From positions 7,130,001 through 7,194,000 of the forward strand of contig NC_035790.1 of NCBI RefSeq assembly GCF_001653235.2: a DNA stretch of 64,000 bases, read 5' to 3'. The DNA comes from Pochonia chlamydosporia 170. Its lineage: Eukaryota; Ascomycota; Sordariomycetes; Hypocreales; Clavicipitaceae. Positions 48,184 to 58,441 of this stretch are shown here, one piece after another. The number at the start of each line of letters is the position of its first letter. Within the stretch, counting starts at the first letter, position 1. The position numbers were made by a program, and so were the translations under genes. The notes beneath the pieces are model-generated. The model searched no databases and was not told the DNA's origin. It saw only the letters and a program-made list of their open reading frames with translations.

Positions 48184-49222
48184 CTACTGGAATGACATGC
48201 TTTCAGGGTGCTTGATAAACTGTTTTATGTTTCTAAGGCCAACGAGATCACCTTCAATTGTGTCTGCTAGCTCCTTCGGCACCCAGCCTTCAGTATGTCC
48301 ACCACCAAAGTCAACAATCCATGTATCCATATTTCTGTCAACCAGTACATTAGCTGGTTTGGCATCACCCCAGGATATGCCAGCGGAGTGTAACTGGCAA
48401 AGAGTGTCCCGAATTTGTCCTATCCATCGATCCTTTAGCGTGTCTGGCGTTTCTGGCTGTACTGCACATGAGAGCGTCGCCACCACAGTCCACATTAGTG
48501 AGTAGAAGACCATATACTAGCCCAGTTCCGTCCTTAACCAGTCCCAACAAACGTGAAATGCGAAGCGACGCATCGACTGACGCGTTTCGGATGGCCTGGT
48601 ATTTTGCAAGCTCTTGTCTGAGACTCCAATTGTCACCCAGGTGCATCATCTTAAGAAAGGCCTTAGTGCCATCCGGTAACAGAACCCCCCTTGGTACATG
48701 AGTCGGAACCCTACCCTGATTTCCGTCGTCGATCCAAACCTCGGACGGGAGATAGGTAGGCCACTGCCCGTAATACTCTTCGCTTAATGGAGTGCCATAT
48801 CTTGATCCGCTATTTCGGCCAAGGGCCATGGGCTTTGCAACCAGCTTCTCATAGATGCCACATATCTTGTAGTGGTGCGTTTCGGGGGTAAGAAAATCTT
48901 GCACAGATCGCTTAAATGAACAGGATGAAGGCTTCATTCCATGAAATATTGGGAAAAGAGGCTCGGCGGCCCAATCATAGAAGTCATCAACGGTATAACC
49001 ATCGAGCTCAAAATTCTCAGCAACCTGCAAAAAGAAAAGATATCGTTGAAGGAGTTGAGGAGATGCCTCGAAGTTGCTTCTGGATAATTGGAGGACAAAG
49101 CGTATCCAGTTACACATGATGACTATCTGCGAGTCGGTGTTGCGACATGAAAATGTAAAGCTGGTAACTTCCCAAGACGCGAGCGCGTCGTCGCCCGCTC
49201 GGCCCGTAGATTCGTTTCCCAT
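48184..49222 (-). pseudogene. Kinase-like gene interrupted by a frameshift
   Basis: The 5' frame (48365-49222) encodes a substrate-recognition-like N-terminal region (VDDFYDWAAEPLFPIF) and the kinase N-lobe (LPDGTKAFLKMMHLGD, then RLLGLVKDGTGLVYGLLL). The family sequence then continues in another frame (48184 to about 48480): LSCAVQPETPDTLKDRW, the catalytic loop ISWGDAKPANVLVD, and WIVDFGGGHTEGW. One extra base near 48476-48482 accounts for the switch. A 61-bp intron (GTATAT..TACAG) could also restore the frame, but it would delete the conserved hinge. HxD has become WGD, as in a group of fungal kinase-like proteins that read WGDAKPDN. It is probably recently disabled. Confidence 0.65.
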
Positions 49223-49877
49223 GGTGGTGGCCTAAAGGGTAGGAGATTTTGTGGCAAAGATCAAGTTGATTGAGGATGGTGGGCAAAAGACATGGTCGAA
49301 GGTATGGGCCAGGTCTTATGTAGCCACTCAATGCCCCGCTGTTGGCCGCAGTTGGTGGCCAATAACTGGTATCCCCAACTCCTGTGCTCTTATTCGTCTA
49401 CCAAGGGCGGCTCACCCACTGACCGACGCGGGACTTGGCCTTGGTTGACTAGGCGCGCGGTAACTTCAATCTTGTTTCATCTTAGATGTTAATCATTTTC
49501 AATTGAAGTATTAATGGTCAGGGACGTTGGCGACTATAGTCAGCTGAGACCTGACCACCTGAGGGGAAGGCGTGCGCCTACATACCATGGTTCTTATCAC
49601 AATCAGAGATGGGTTGTGGCTGTCCAAGTGGGGTGGTTTTGCGAGGCGCGCGCTTAAAACAGCTGAAAGTAATTGTCCACAGGATGTATCACCCAGCAAA
49701 CATATAAATAACTAAATGTAATGTCCAGAGAACGAAAAAAAATACAATGTCACGTCCGACTGTTTTCTGCCTTGACTACTACCATACTTGTCCTTTCCCG
49801 TGACTACTATCATATTTGTCCTTTGCCGTGTCACAATAAAATCCCTTCAAGAAACCGTCAATCCTAGATTCATCACG
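49223..49877. other. Intergenic region
   Basis: About 650 bp between divergent starts of the kinase-like pseudogene and the Cys-rich protein. No repeat or gene recognised. Confidence 0.35.
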
Positions 49878-50201
49878 ATGTGTTCTCGGTATTACAGGCA
49901 GTACAGATGCGGCCACAGAGCTTACGCCCAGCCAGACTATTGTGAATTTGCGACATACAACAACCATACCAAGAGGTGGTCTATGTGCCCTCAAGGGCGA
50001 TCTCATACCGGGGTTCCTGACGAGAACCTCTGTGGCGAAGTCGAGTGTTATTTGGCAGACCTCAAGAGTCGTGGTTGGAGTTGCTGCAACTGTGGAGAAA
50101 CAGGCAACAGGATGGACGGTTGTCTTGGGCCTCCTGGGGGCCAAATGGGGGATTGTCCTCACTATGTCTGCACACGATGCAGCTATACAAGTTTCAGGTA
50201 G
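49878..50201 (+). CDS. Small Cys-rich protein, no signal peptide
   Basis: Single exon of 107 residues, beginning MCSRYYRQYRCGHRAYAQPDYCEF. It has thirteen Cys and several His, spaced as CGH, CCNCG and CTRC, which suggests zinc binding rather than disulfides since no secretion signal is present. Small proteins opening with a similar M-C-x-RYY-x-Y-x-CGH pattern occur as uncharacterised families in hypocrealean fungi. The function is unknown. The start ATG has ACGATGTG context. Confidence 0.6.
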   Translation: MCSRYYRQYRCGHRAYAQPDYCEFATYNNHTKRWSMCPQGRSHTGVPDENLCGEVECYLADLKSRGWSCCNCGETGNRMDGCLGPPGGQMGDCPHYVCTRCSYTSFR

Positions 50202-50520
50202 CTGGGGTGATAGCAATCGTGCGGCTTCACTGAATATCTCCCCCTTATGTTGTGTGTTCGGGCACCTGTGCCGTGGCCCCCCTTACGGAAACAATAGAAC
50301 CTTGAGAGTGGACATATTGAATGGTCAGTCGACAAATACAAAGCGACGTGGAGTGTGATCGGCAAGAGTTGGATAAAATCTCGTAGCATGTATCGCAGAG
50401 CCTGTCACATGTCAATAGTTGCACCTGTATGCCTTTGCTCGAGGTTCGAGCTATGAAGCCCTGCATATGTTAAGATCAAGTCGCTCATTCAAAACAAGAA
50501 CCATATGCTACTGATCCCGC
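50202..50520. other. Intergenic region
   Basis: About 320 bp with nothing recognised. Confidence 0.3.
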
Positions 50521-50755
50521 TTACTTATCGATAGCCGATTCATTTTTAGGGACTCCGACTCCAAGTTCGCTCGTGATAAATAGGCTTAGGCTGTTCAGGG
50601 ACGTAACACCTCGTTTTATAGCACCAAAGTACTTGCCCGGATTATCGGCAAACCACTCTTGACATAAGAACTGGGTTGAGTTTACATTATTGTCCATGCC
50701 ACCCACAGGCAGCACCTTGCGAAAGTCGCGTGCTCCACCTGGGACAGAACCTGTT
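50521..50755 (-). other. Possible 3' exon or gene remnant
   Basis: An open stretch with even amino-acid composition (VPGGARDFRKVLPVGGMDNN, then CQEWFADNPGKYFGAIKRG) ends at a TAA/TAG near 50521. It has no ATG with a good context and would need an upstream exon that I cannot find. It may be a remnant of a decayed gene. Confidence 0.2.
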
Positions 50756-50810
50756 CATCACATGCACCAGTACTTGTGAAGTAAATTAGTGACTACAGAA
50801 CTGCTGCCGT

Positions 50811-51251
50811 TTGTTGAGAAGCATATGCGACTGCGACTTCCACAGCATCGCGGCACAAGCGCAGAAACGGCCTTACGAGGGCACTGACTTGGATGAGTAT
50901 GTGGCCTCTGTCAGAGAGATCAGCAGTCGCCCGGCGTCTTCGTCACCTACTCGCGACGAGTACGCCGAGTGGGTGGTTGTCACCAACCCCTGAGATAAAT
51001 TGGTGGACGATCCGATTAAATATTGGCTTCTGCGGAAAAGGCAGTATCCTCGACTATCACGGATGACTCTCGATCTCTTTTCAATTCCCGCGATGTCGTC
51101 TGAGCCGGAGCGCATATTTAGTCTGACGAGGCAGATGATTACGCCTCAGAGGAGTTGCCTTCTTGCAGATATTATCGGAGCAGCTCGTTCGTGGCCAACA
51201 GCTGCCTTAATAGGCGCCAGGGAATCATCCACACGCCGCACGATTGGGTGA
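50811..51251 (+). pseudogene. hAT-family transposase remnant (C-terminal dimerisation domain)
   Basis: The frame runs from 50811 with one in-frame TGA at 50991-50993. After the stop comes DDPIKYWLLRKRQYPRLSRM, then DLFSIPAMSSEPERIFSLT and TPQRSCLLADIIGA. This is the hAT C-terminal dimerisation region, with the characteristic P-x2-S-x2-ER-x-FS and R-x2-L spacing. The stop could have come from CGA by a C-to-T change. The N-terminal zinc finger and the catalytic core are absent, and no terminal repeats were found, so it is a non-mobile fragment. Confidence 0.8.
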
Positions 51252-52210
51252 GAACATGTCGTGTTTAAACGCGACGCAACAAGCTTGAACTGGAGATGCA
51301 CATCAACTGGTCGAACCTTCAGTTGTGGTAGTCTTACTGTGCTCCATGCAGATGACAAAACATTATGCCTACCATGTTCGACATTACAGCTCGTTACATA
51401 GACTGCTACCTCCCTGGTGGCATCGAAATAACTCCTGTTAGTTTTGTCCTCAGAGCAGGATCAGTTAGCTAACAACAAAAAAAAAATGTGGCAATCCAAA
51501 TAACATTACCCCGCTCTGGAAGAAATCGTCATCCAAGATGCCTAGATAAGTATACTCATCAAAATGAGGACAGCATCTAACAAAGTAGCTGTAAATGACC
51601 TGTCACACATAGGTGCGCATGCTTTCCGACCAGTCTTCCAGCATTGTGGCCGATTTTCGAGGGGCAAGCGCTGGTTATTGTCTAGAAGATCTTGAAGAGG
51701 CTCTTGTATCAAAAAGCGCCAAAGCTAGCTTCACGTGACTTAGGCGCGGAAGCAACTCTCCGACAAATTTCGACCTGAAGACAAGTCGAGGGGAAGTTAC
51801 CGCATCCCGCACTTTTTCACACCAGGAGCATTCTTGCCTTTAATCCTTTTCTCGATAATCAAATAGCGACACTCGGTATCTATAGCAACGAAGTTTGCCC
51901 CGAGCACCGACGCTTGGAGTAATCATATCTACGGCCTGAGGACCCCACCCTGGTCTTTCGCACTATCCCAACCGTGAACGACAACGAACCCATGACTCTG
52001 AATTGCGACCGCCTATGAACATGTGGCGAGCGTCCGATCCTACATTTGGCGCGCATCGGAGATTTTATTCCAAACGCCGTTAGAAAGTACTGTTAGGGCC
52101 TGGCTAGAGGTTGGTGACCATATTTGCGTTTTAGTATTAGAATCTGACGAACAGCAAAAATACCTTCCAGTTCTCGAAAGCCATGCTGACAATCTTATGA
52201 CACGTGAAGC
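51252..52210. other. Intergenic region
   Basis: Nearly 1 kb after the transposase remnant with only short frames; nothing recognised. It may contain further degraded element sequence. Confidence 0.35.
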
Positions 52211-52608
52211 ATGTCGAAGATAACCAAGATCAAATGGCCACGGATGACCGACGATGATCTTAAGGACCAGTGCAGGGAGCAGGTAAGCGAACCTGCAAAT
52301 GTTCTACGAGAGCGGAATGAATAATTCGATCCCAGTTGCAATGCGGCGAGTGTAGTATTACCTGGATATATGATCTCCCAAAGCGTACCCGAATACAGCC
52401 TCCCGCAAATACTTCCTTCGTTGTTATCGATGTACCCGAAAACAAGGGAGCGATCCGAGTGTTCGAAAGCACAACTGACAAACATCTCGGTACTGTCGGC
52501 ACTGAAGATGCTGGATATATGGTTATTGTCCCTTGGGATATTCACTGGTGGTTCAGAGTCTCGGGTTCATTGAACGTGGGGTATATTATACATCAAGAGG
52601 AGAACTGA
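52211..52608 (+). CDS. Orphan small protein
   Basis: There are two exons, 52211-52282 and 52336-52608, with a 53-bp intron (GTAAGC..CCCAG), encoding 114 residues. The N-terminus is basic and hydrophilic (MSKITKIKWPRMTDDDLKDQ). The remainder looks like a compact beta domain: LQCGECSITWIYDLPKRTRI, TSFVVIDVPENKGAIRVFES, YMVIVPWDIHWWFRVSG. No signal peptide or membrane segment. I do not recognise a family. It ends 7 bp before the stop codon of the convergent gene at 52616. Confidence 0.5.
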
Positions 52609-52615
52609 TAGCTGC

Positions 52616-53340
52616 CTATATTTTTGCTCGTTGCACGGCGAAGTGATTCGTCAACTCTGGAGAGATAGGGACAATAACAAAAGAATGAACTGCCTCAGCA
52701 TATGTATCTATTAGATAAACCCGTCCTACTTCTTGGCCAGAATTTGCAATTTTCCGCACATCTTCCCACGTAAGTTCATAAGCATCTCCTGTGAACTGTG
52801 AAGTAGCAGTTGCTGCGGCTTCAATGTTGCGAACTATGGAAGCGCCAGACGAGGAAACAGATTGTCCAACTTGTTGGGCAATTGCGGTCATTTGGCTTGG
52901 CCGAGGATCTAAGAAGTCAGCACGACAACGTTATGGGGGAATCAGAAAGTCTCACATTTGGCTGAGAAAGTGCGACCGATGGTCTCAAGCACTTCTTTGG
53001 CAAACTCTCTCTCCCGTTCTTTCATTTTGACTGGCAGATCGACACGAATGCGGTCCTTCATGCCAGCTACGGCTGACACGCCAAGCCCTGCAGCAGAAAT
53101 AACCACTCCTGCCGAGCCCATGAGTTGTTCGACTCGAAGCAGATATTCCAAGTACCGCGATTTGTTGGTCTGCCCAGGACATCCAGGCGGTGGCCGACCA
53201 GCTGCCAACAGTGCGAAGGCGTCGTCCACTCTGCCCTCCTCAGGTCCTTTCTTTAACCCCATGCGATTCTTTATCGCGATAGAGACATCCACGAGCTTGT
53301 CCACTGTATCGATGACAGAAACCAGTTTCTTTTGCGGCAT
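52616..53340 (-). CDS. Orphan protein with Gly/Ala-rich hydrophobic segment
   Basis: There are two exons, 52956-53340 and 52616-52908, with a 47-bp intron (GTGAGA..TTAG), encoding 225 residues. The start at 53340 (CGATGCCGC context) is the first ATG giving MPQKKLVSVIDTVDKLVDVS, a helical beginning. Residues about 73-94, LMGSAGVVISAAGLGVSAVA, form a Gly/Ala-rich hydrophobic stretch that could be a membrane helix or glycine zipper. An amphipathic charged helix (KMKEREREFAKEVLETIG) and a C-terminal beta-like part (EVGRVYLIDTYAEAVHSFVIV) follow. No family recognised. Its upstream DNA holds an unusual CGG array. Confidence 0.55.
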
Positions 53341-53403
53341 CGTTTCGCGTTGGCAAATCGATTGTCTTGTGAGGGTCGAAAAGAGTCGAGACGAGTCGCA
53401 AAC

Positions 53404-53520
53404 GGTCGTAAATGGCCGTAAATGGTCAAAGCTGACACAATGAGTCGGCAGGATAAATGACCGAACTTTGCCGATTTCGGCCGGTTTCGACCGAAATTGA
53501 CCGAAATCGACCAAAAATCG
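53404..53520. repeat. Short tandem repeats with CGG triplets upstream of the 53340 gene
   Basis: On the plus strand GACCGAAATTGACCGAAATC and a third degenerate unit stand in tandem at 53489-53519, preceded by TTTCGACCGAAA, itself palindromic. A second short array, GGTCGTAAAT then GGCCGTAAAT, lies at 53404-53423. Read on the minus strand the main array gives repeated TTTCGGTC, i.e. at least five CGG triplets in about 60 bp. Confidence 0.65.
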
Positions 53521-53897
53521 GCTGAATGTATCCCAAGACACTAACACATCGACATTAAGCTGGCATGCCTGAGCACCCATACTGCGTATCTTACCAAATT
53601 CAGTTCTAATACCTCCTTATATGAATGTTGCTCTAATGGTGATGTGGCTTGCAGACAAAACTGTTGGTTTGCATTAGAAAATGAGTGTCCTGATCCATTC
53701 AGCAATTGCAACTAGCCCAGAGAAGTAATTTACCATCCCAAAATTGAAGTACACAGAATCCGCGAGGAAAGAGGCAAGAAAAAAAAACCGATATAAAATA
53801 TTCAACCATCTCCTTTGTTGAAATGTGAAATCTCGTAGGCTCAAGCTTTCCCCCGGCTTGATTTGACTAATGATCTTCCTTCAACATTCTTTCCACA

Positions 53898-54965
53898 ATG
53901 GCTGAACGCAACACTCCTGACTTGAAGAGCAGTGAAGAAAAGTACAGTATCATGATTCCGTCATCAAAAACGAGATTGTTGACAATCAAAGGCAACGCAT
54001 CCCCCCAACACCTCGCCCAATCTTAAGCACGCCGCATGTTCCCCCAGTTGGACAAAGCCAGGCGAATTTCGGACAGTCAACCCAAAATCTAGATGACCAT
54101 GTAGCACCATTTGCTGAGTAATGATTCGTGGTCCCCAGTGCACTATGCGACGTTAACGGGTGATAGGAATTCTTCAGGCTCACGGCCTGGTAATAGAGAC
54201 CACAGGGATACGCCCGGATCCATAGACATATCCAGTCCCGGTCCAATGGTAAATCAAAATTGCAATTCAAACCATCCAGGTAGCGGTGAATATGAGTCCA
54301 CTTCCCTCTTTCATGTCTAACGCTAACTTTTTCGACGGTAAATAAAACGACAGATGGAGATCTTGCGTTGCCTGAAAGGTATTGAATACTGCACATAGTC
54401 CGTTGAACTATTTTGACGAGGCTGCAGGGAACTTTCCGGATCACAAGCTCATCATACTGGAGGTCATGGTGTGAAAGACGAAGGAGTTAGCCAAACCGGA
54501 CAGGTCGCAGAATGTTAGTCATGCTATTCTACAATTGGTTAACTGGCTAATACAATGACATAGCGACATCGGATGTCTCTGTTTCGCCAGGTGAACGATT
54601 AACTCTTGCCTGTCGTCTACGCAGCCTTTCTAACCCAGCTAATCTCAGAGTTTCCAACTACACAACCATGCGCACCAGGTGAGCTTATCCCAAGTCTATC
54701 ACATTGAATAAATATGCTGACAAGACCTGTCCGAAGATTCATCGAGGAGCAGAGCAACAGGGCGCATTGTCAGCCACCGTAGGGACTTGTCTACCCAGTC
54801 CCCCTCTTCTACTTCGACACGTTCGACGCACAACACCGATAGTGGGACAGAAGGAACAGCCTACGATGAGGAAGACGGAACTGGCGGACCGAATGAGTCA
54901 TCTGTCCTTACTGGTCTTCCGGAGTTCACTGCTGAAGATAGAGAACAGTTTGGGCTGAATCGTGA
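53898..54965 (+). pseudogene. Decayed or mis-spliced orphan gene
   Basis: Coding-like sequence passes through several frames. MAERNTPDLKSSEEKYS (53898) is followed, one base out of frame, by VIKNEIVDNQRQRIPPTPRP (about 53960-54118). After an extra T at 54119 it continues as NDSWSPVHYATLTGDRNSSG. Further on, GGHGVKDEGVSQTGQVAE, a plausible 53-bp intron (GTTAGT..CATAG) and SDVSVSPGERLTLACRLRSL can be read. A last piece, TDSGTEGTAYDEEDGTGGP, ends at 54965 in yet another frame. Ser/Pro/Gly-rich low-complexity composition is shared by all pieces. At least two frame changes are not explained by introns, so decay is the simplest reading. No family recognised. Confidence 0.35.
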
Positions 54966-54969
54966 GTAG

Positions 54970-55542
54970 TGCCTACTAGCTAGATATGAGATGTCGGGAT
55001 CATATCATTCACTCCTTGAAAACTTGTAATATTTAGTAGACACTGGCTACTGAATTTCCGATAACTGTGTGCTGAAGCATTTACTCTCGCTGAATCCATG
55101 CTTTCATTGTCTCTCCTTAGAATAGAAAATCAAGATTCATTCCTTGCTTGCTCGATGAACTAGATAGCCTGCACCTGGTGTCTAGACACTCATACTGTCG
55201 GGCTGCGCTACAAAGCACTTGTGCCACAACCACAGCTTTCCCGACAATGTCCATCTATGGATAATAAAGTTAACCTGCAACATTTGCTGGGTGAAGATAA
55301 CAGTAACCCCATTGGGCCACGAGTCACTCTTGCCCCACTTGACTGGGCATCACTAATCGGCTCCTTGGTTCGGCGCTACCACTTCTTGAGGGGTTCTGTG
55401 TAGTGCCATGATCCTCAAGAAGCATAGCAAAGGCACCTGTTGACGTTTTGCATTCGACGGCCCACTTAGCCGAGACTTGGCCTTCGACAGAGATACTGAC
55501 TTGTCGTGTATAAATACTGCAAGCTTCAACCCGACGACTCGG
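54970..55542. other. Intergenic region
   Basis: About 570 bp with short frames on both strands; nothing recognised. An upstream exon of the next gene could lie here. Confidence 0.3.
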
Positions 55543-56113
55543 ATGGCCAAGGCAGTCACGATGGCCGCACAAGACGATTACTGTATGCGCATTGACTTAG
55601 GTCTGCTGGACAGGGAGTTGCGCAATAAAATTATTGATAGCCTACCCTCTTTGCAACAAACCAAGCACACGGATCCTCAGCGCGGTGGGGATGTATTCGT
55701 ATATGACGATACACGAGATATCAAATTATTCACACAACAACTCCTGTTAAAGGCAAGTATATTCCTTAATGCCGAAGCTGCCATGTCTCGAGCTAACAAG
55801 GCATTAGCATCCCGACATAAAACGTGTGGTTGAACATGCCGGACTCGAACCCTTATACAATAAGAAAGAGCCAAAAATTGTTCGCACTGATCAAAACCAG
55901 CAAGATCGGCAGTTCGTAGACCTGAACCATATTGTCGTTCTTAATCCAATGACTCATGATACCGTGACACTTTGGGTATCGAGGAGAGAAGATCGTGCGA
56001 ATATCAGAACCTTCGATACCACTAAGGGAGATACATGGATAATTTTTGGAGGCACCAGGTTCCATCTCCCCGTACCATACCATACGATGCCCCTGCCTGT
56101 ACGGAAGATATGA
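55543..56113 (+). CDS. Orphan protein, intron with a GC donor
   Basis: There are two exons, 55543-55752 and 55808-56113, joined over a 55-bp intron that starts AAG|GCAAGT, a standard non-canonical GC donor, and has a GCTAAC branch site and TTAG acceptor. This gives 171 residues (165 from the ATG at 55561, which has the better context). Without splicing the two halves lie in different frames. The protein begins with a helical part (LDRELRNKIIDSLPSLQQ), then LFTQQLLLKHPDIKRVVEHA, and ends in beta-like sequence (DLNHIVVLNPMTHDTVTLWV, GDTWIIFGGTRFHLP). No signal peptide, no membrane helix, no family recognised. Confidence 0.5.
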
Positions 56114-56216
56114 TGCATTAGAAGTTGGAATTGTAGCAGATATCAGACTGGGAACACAAAAATCGAAATTAGGGAATATAATTGATATCGGCCTCGTTAT
56201 ATACTCAAGGTTCAAA

Positions 56217-58441
56217 CTAGCTGGTTGTGATGTGCTGCCAATATATCGGCGGCAGACCAGTATTGATGTCAGAATCATTCAACGCCCAAAAATTGCCCCA
56301 TTCCTCCCAGTTCATATCAGGCAAACCAGTATCAGCTTCAGAGTCATTAAAACCAGCAAACAGCCCTCTATCGTCTCTTGGTTCAAAACCTATATTGCCT
56401 CCGGCCGAGTCTCCAAAGTCGTCTGAAGGCAGGGATCCATCCGTCATTACGTTTCCACCTGGCACCAACCCTGTCGTGCATCTGTACCCTGTCGTGCATC
56501 TGTCTGCGGCCGACAAGCTGGCCGAAGCCGTGCTACACGGTTCTTGGGGAAACACTATAGCTCGTTAGTAAATTCTCAACAACTATCGCCGGATTTAAAC
56601 GTACTAGTATTAAATTCAGACTCAAATGTATTGCTTCCGTCTTCCGTAGCCCTCGATGATGTCTGAAGCGAATTGCTCTGGTGAACACTGTGACGCAACC
56701 ATGATGTTTGCTGAATCCCTTGTTGAGTTCTTGAGGTGCCAGTATGTAGGTCTTTATCAGCCCCATTTTCCAATAGACGACTTTTTTTTGATGCGCACTT
56801 CCTTTTTGCTGTTTTCGTCCTTTTTCGTCTTGCTTTAGGGTTCCTGTCCAACAAAATGTCAACTATTATGAACACAACTTCTATTGGAGTTGTCAGGAGA
56901 TTTTCACTCGACGCGGTTCCTTCCAAGATGCTTAAGGCAAGATCAACATTCTTTTGCTCTCCTTCTGTATATTGCTTCGTGCGACTCTGCCGTTCCTCGT
57001 TGGTTATGTACTTTGCGAGTCGTGGGGCGTTGTGAAGGATGAATTGTTTTGACGTGTCGGTATTCACGCCATGATCGGCAGAAGACCTGACAATATTTTT
57101 CGACCGTTCCCTTATTGCACGCAGTATCTCAGTGGCAGGGAGTTCGAAGTGAGACCTTTCTTGATTATTGGCGAAGGACTTTAAGTTCATATTCATGCAT
57201 GTTTCTTGGTAGTTGTGTCCCGTATACCACGAATGAAAGGCTGGTGGGTTTACTACTGGCAAAGTGCACAGATATGTCGCCTCTTGCTCGTTAGCTAAGC
57301 GGCGCCATGATAAGTCGATTAGAGCGACAACTGCCTCGTTGAAGAAATCATTGCCCGGCGCACTACCACTGAGATATGCCAGACTAGCGTTTCCAACTAC
57401 GATCGTAAGTAGATAACTTTGAACATAAACGTCTGGATGAACTTACCTTCCAAGATCGTAAAAAGGGCAATGGCAGAGGTACCATAGTAGTTAGATAGCT
57501 CCGACGTCAGTTTTAATATCCCGTGAACGATCTGACCGTCGCGATAATAGGGTTGGTCATTCTTCTTGCTGGGTATGGCCGGTGGCTCCTCGTTTTGAGA
57601 GCTGAAATTGTAGTGCTGTGTTATCCCCGTCATGTACCTTCCCACATTTTCGATAGACACTGCCGATAGCAGCAACTCTTCGCTATAAGAGTTTGTCAGG
57701 CCAAATAATTCGCTGAAAGGTATGCCTTCCTCCTTCCATTGTTTCCATTTGGCCATCAGAGAGTCGCTGCTCATCTCCTCCTTAAAGCAATTCCGGATAC
57801 TTGCCATTAACTCATCTTGCTCTTTCTGAGGCTCGTTGACGAGTATTCGACTGCCTTCAGCGACTGCTTTAGCAGTAATGAGTGTGCAGTATTCTATGGT
57901 GTTGTACTTAGTGACAGAGGTCGGCCTATTTGGGAGGTCTGCTTGCAGTGGGAGTTGGGATTCTGATATGGTGGACGGTGTCGCTCGGCGGCCAATCAAT
58001 TCCTGACGCAGTGACACAGACGATAATGAGGAGGATCCGGGTGAGGTTTCTGCCGACAACCTTCCTGGTGAGATATGCTGGTCGACCACTTCCACTTCCC
58101 TACGTCAAGGTCAATACACTTCCTTAGCTAGACGTAGCAACGACTCACAAGTCTGGGCCAAACCATCTCCGTGGCTTGAAGATCTTCTCCCTTGTATCAT
58201 CTTGAGGAGCATCTTTGCTGCGTATTGTAACTTTCAGAGCACACTCTACGTGGGGAGTCTTGTCTCCGTCGGATAGCTGAATGTCGAATTCCTCTTCTAT
58301 TACGTGAGACCGGACGGTATAAGACCGACACAATGTCCAATGCGTGTCTTCGATTGACTCTTCGGTGATAGAATTGACGAAATCGACGTTATCAAGGAGG
58401 CCATCTTGAAGAAACTTTGCACGGAGACCAAACGAATCCAT
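56217..58441 (-). CDS. Four-exon orphan protein with acidic/Trp C-terminal repeats
   Basis: There are four exons, 58149-58441, 57447-58099, 56605-57396 and 56217-56554, with introns of 49, 50 and 50 bp, all with consensus sites (the last GTACGT..CTAAC..ATAG), encoding 691 residues. The N-terminus (MDSFGLRAKFLQDG) is followed by a compact domain (HWTLCRSYTVRSHVIEEEF, HVECALKVTIRSKDAP). The middle is helical (KWKQWKEEGIPFSELFGL, LTSELSNYYGTSAIALFTIL). A basic segment RKRRTKTAKRK-like (PKARRKRTKTAKRKCASKK) could direct nuclear entry. The last 110 residues are acidic and aromatic, with two copies of an NDS-x3-TGLP-x3-W unit. A basic region plus an acidic/Trp tail suggests, but does not prove, a nuclear regulator. 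No known family recognised. Confidence 0.6.

Noticed and set aside
53986..54444. Minus-strand open frame of 152 codons
   Set aside because: It overlaps the coding-like plus-strand segments and has no recognisable motif; considered a shadow.
55840..55870. GGACTCGAACCC, resembling the T-arm of a tRNA on the minus strand
   Set aside because: The flanking bases do not form the T-stem, no anticodon or D arm lies at the right distance, and the string is inside exon 2 of the orphan gene.
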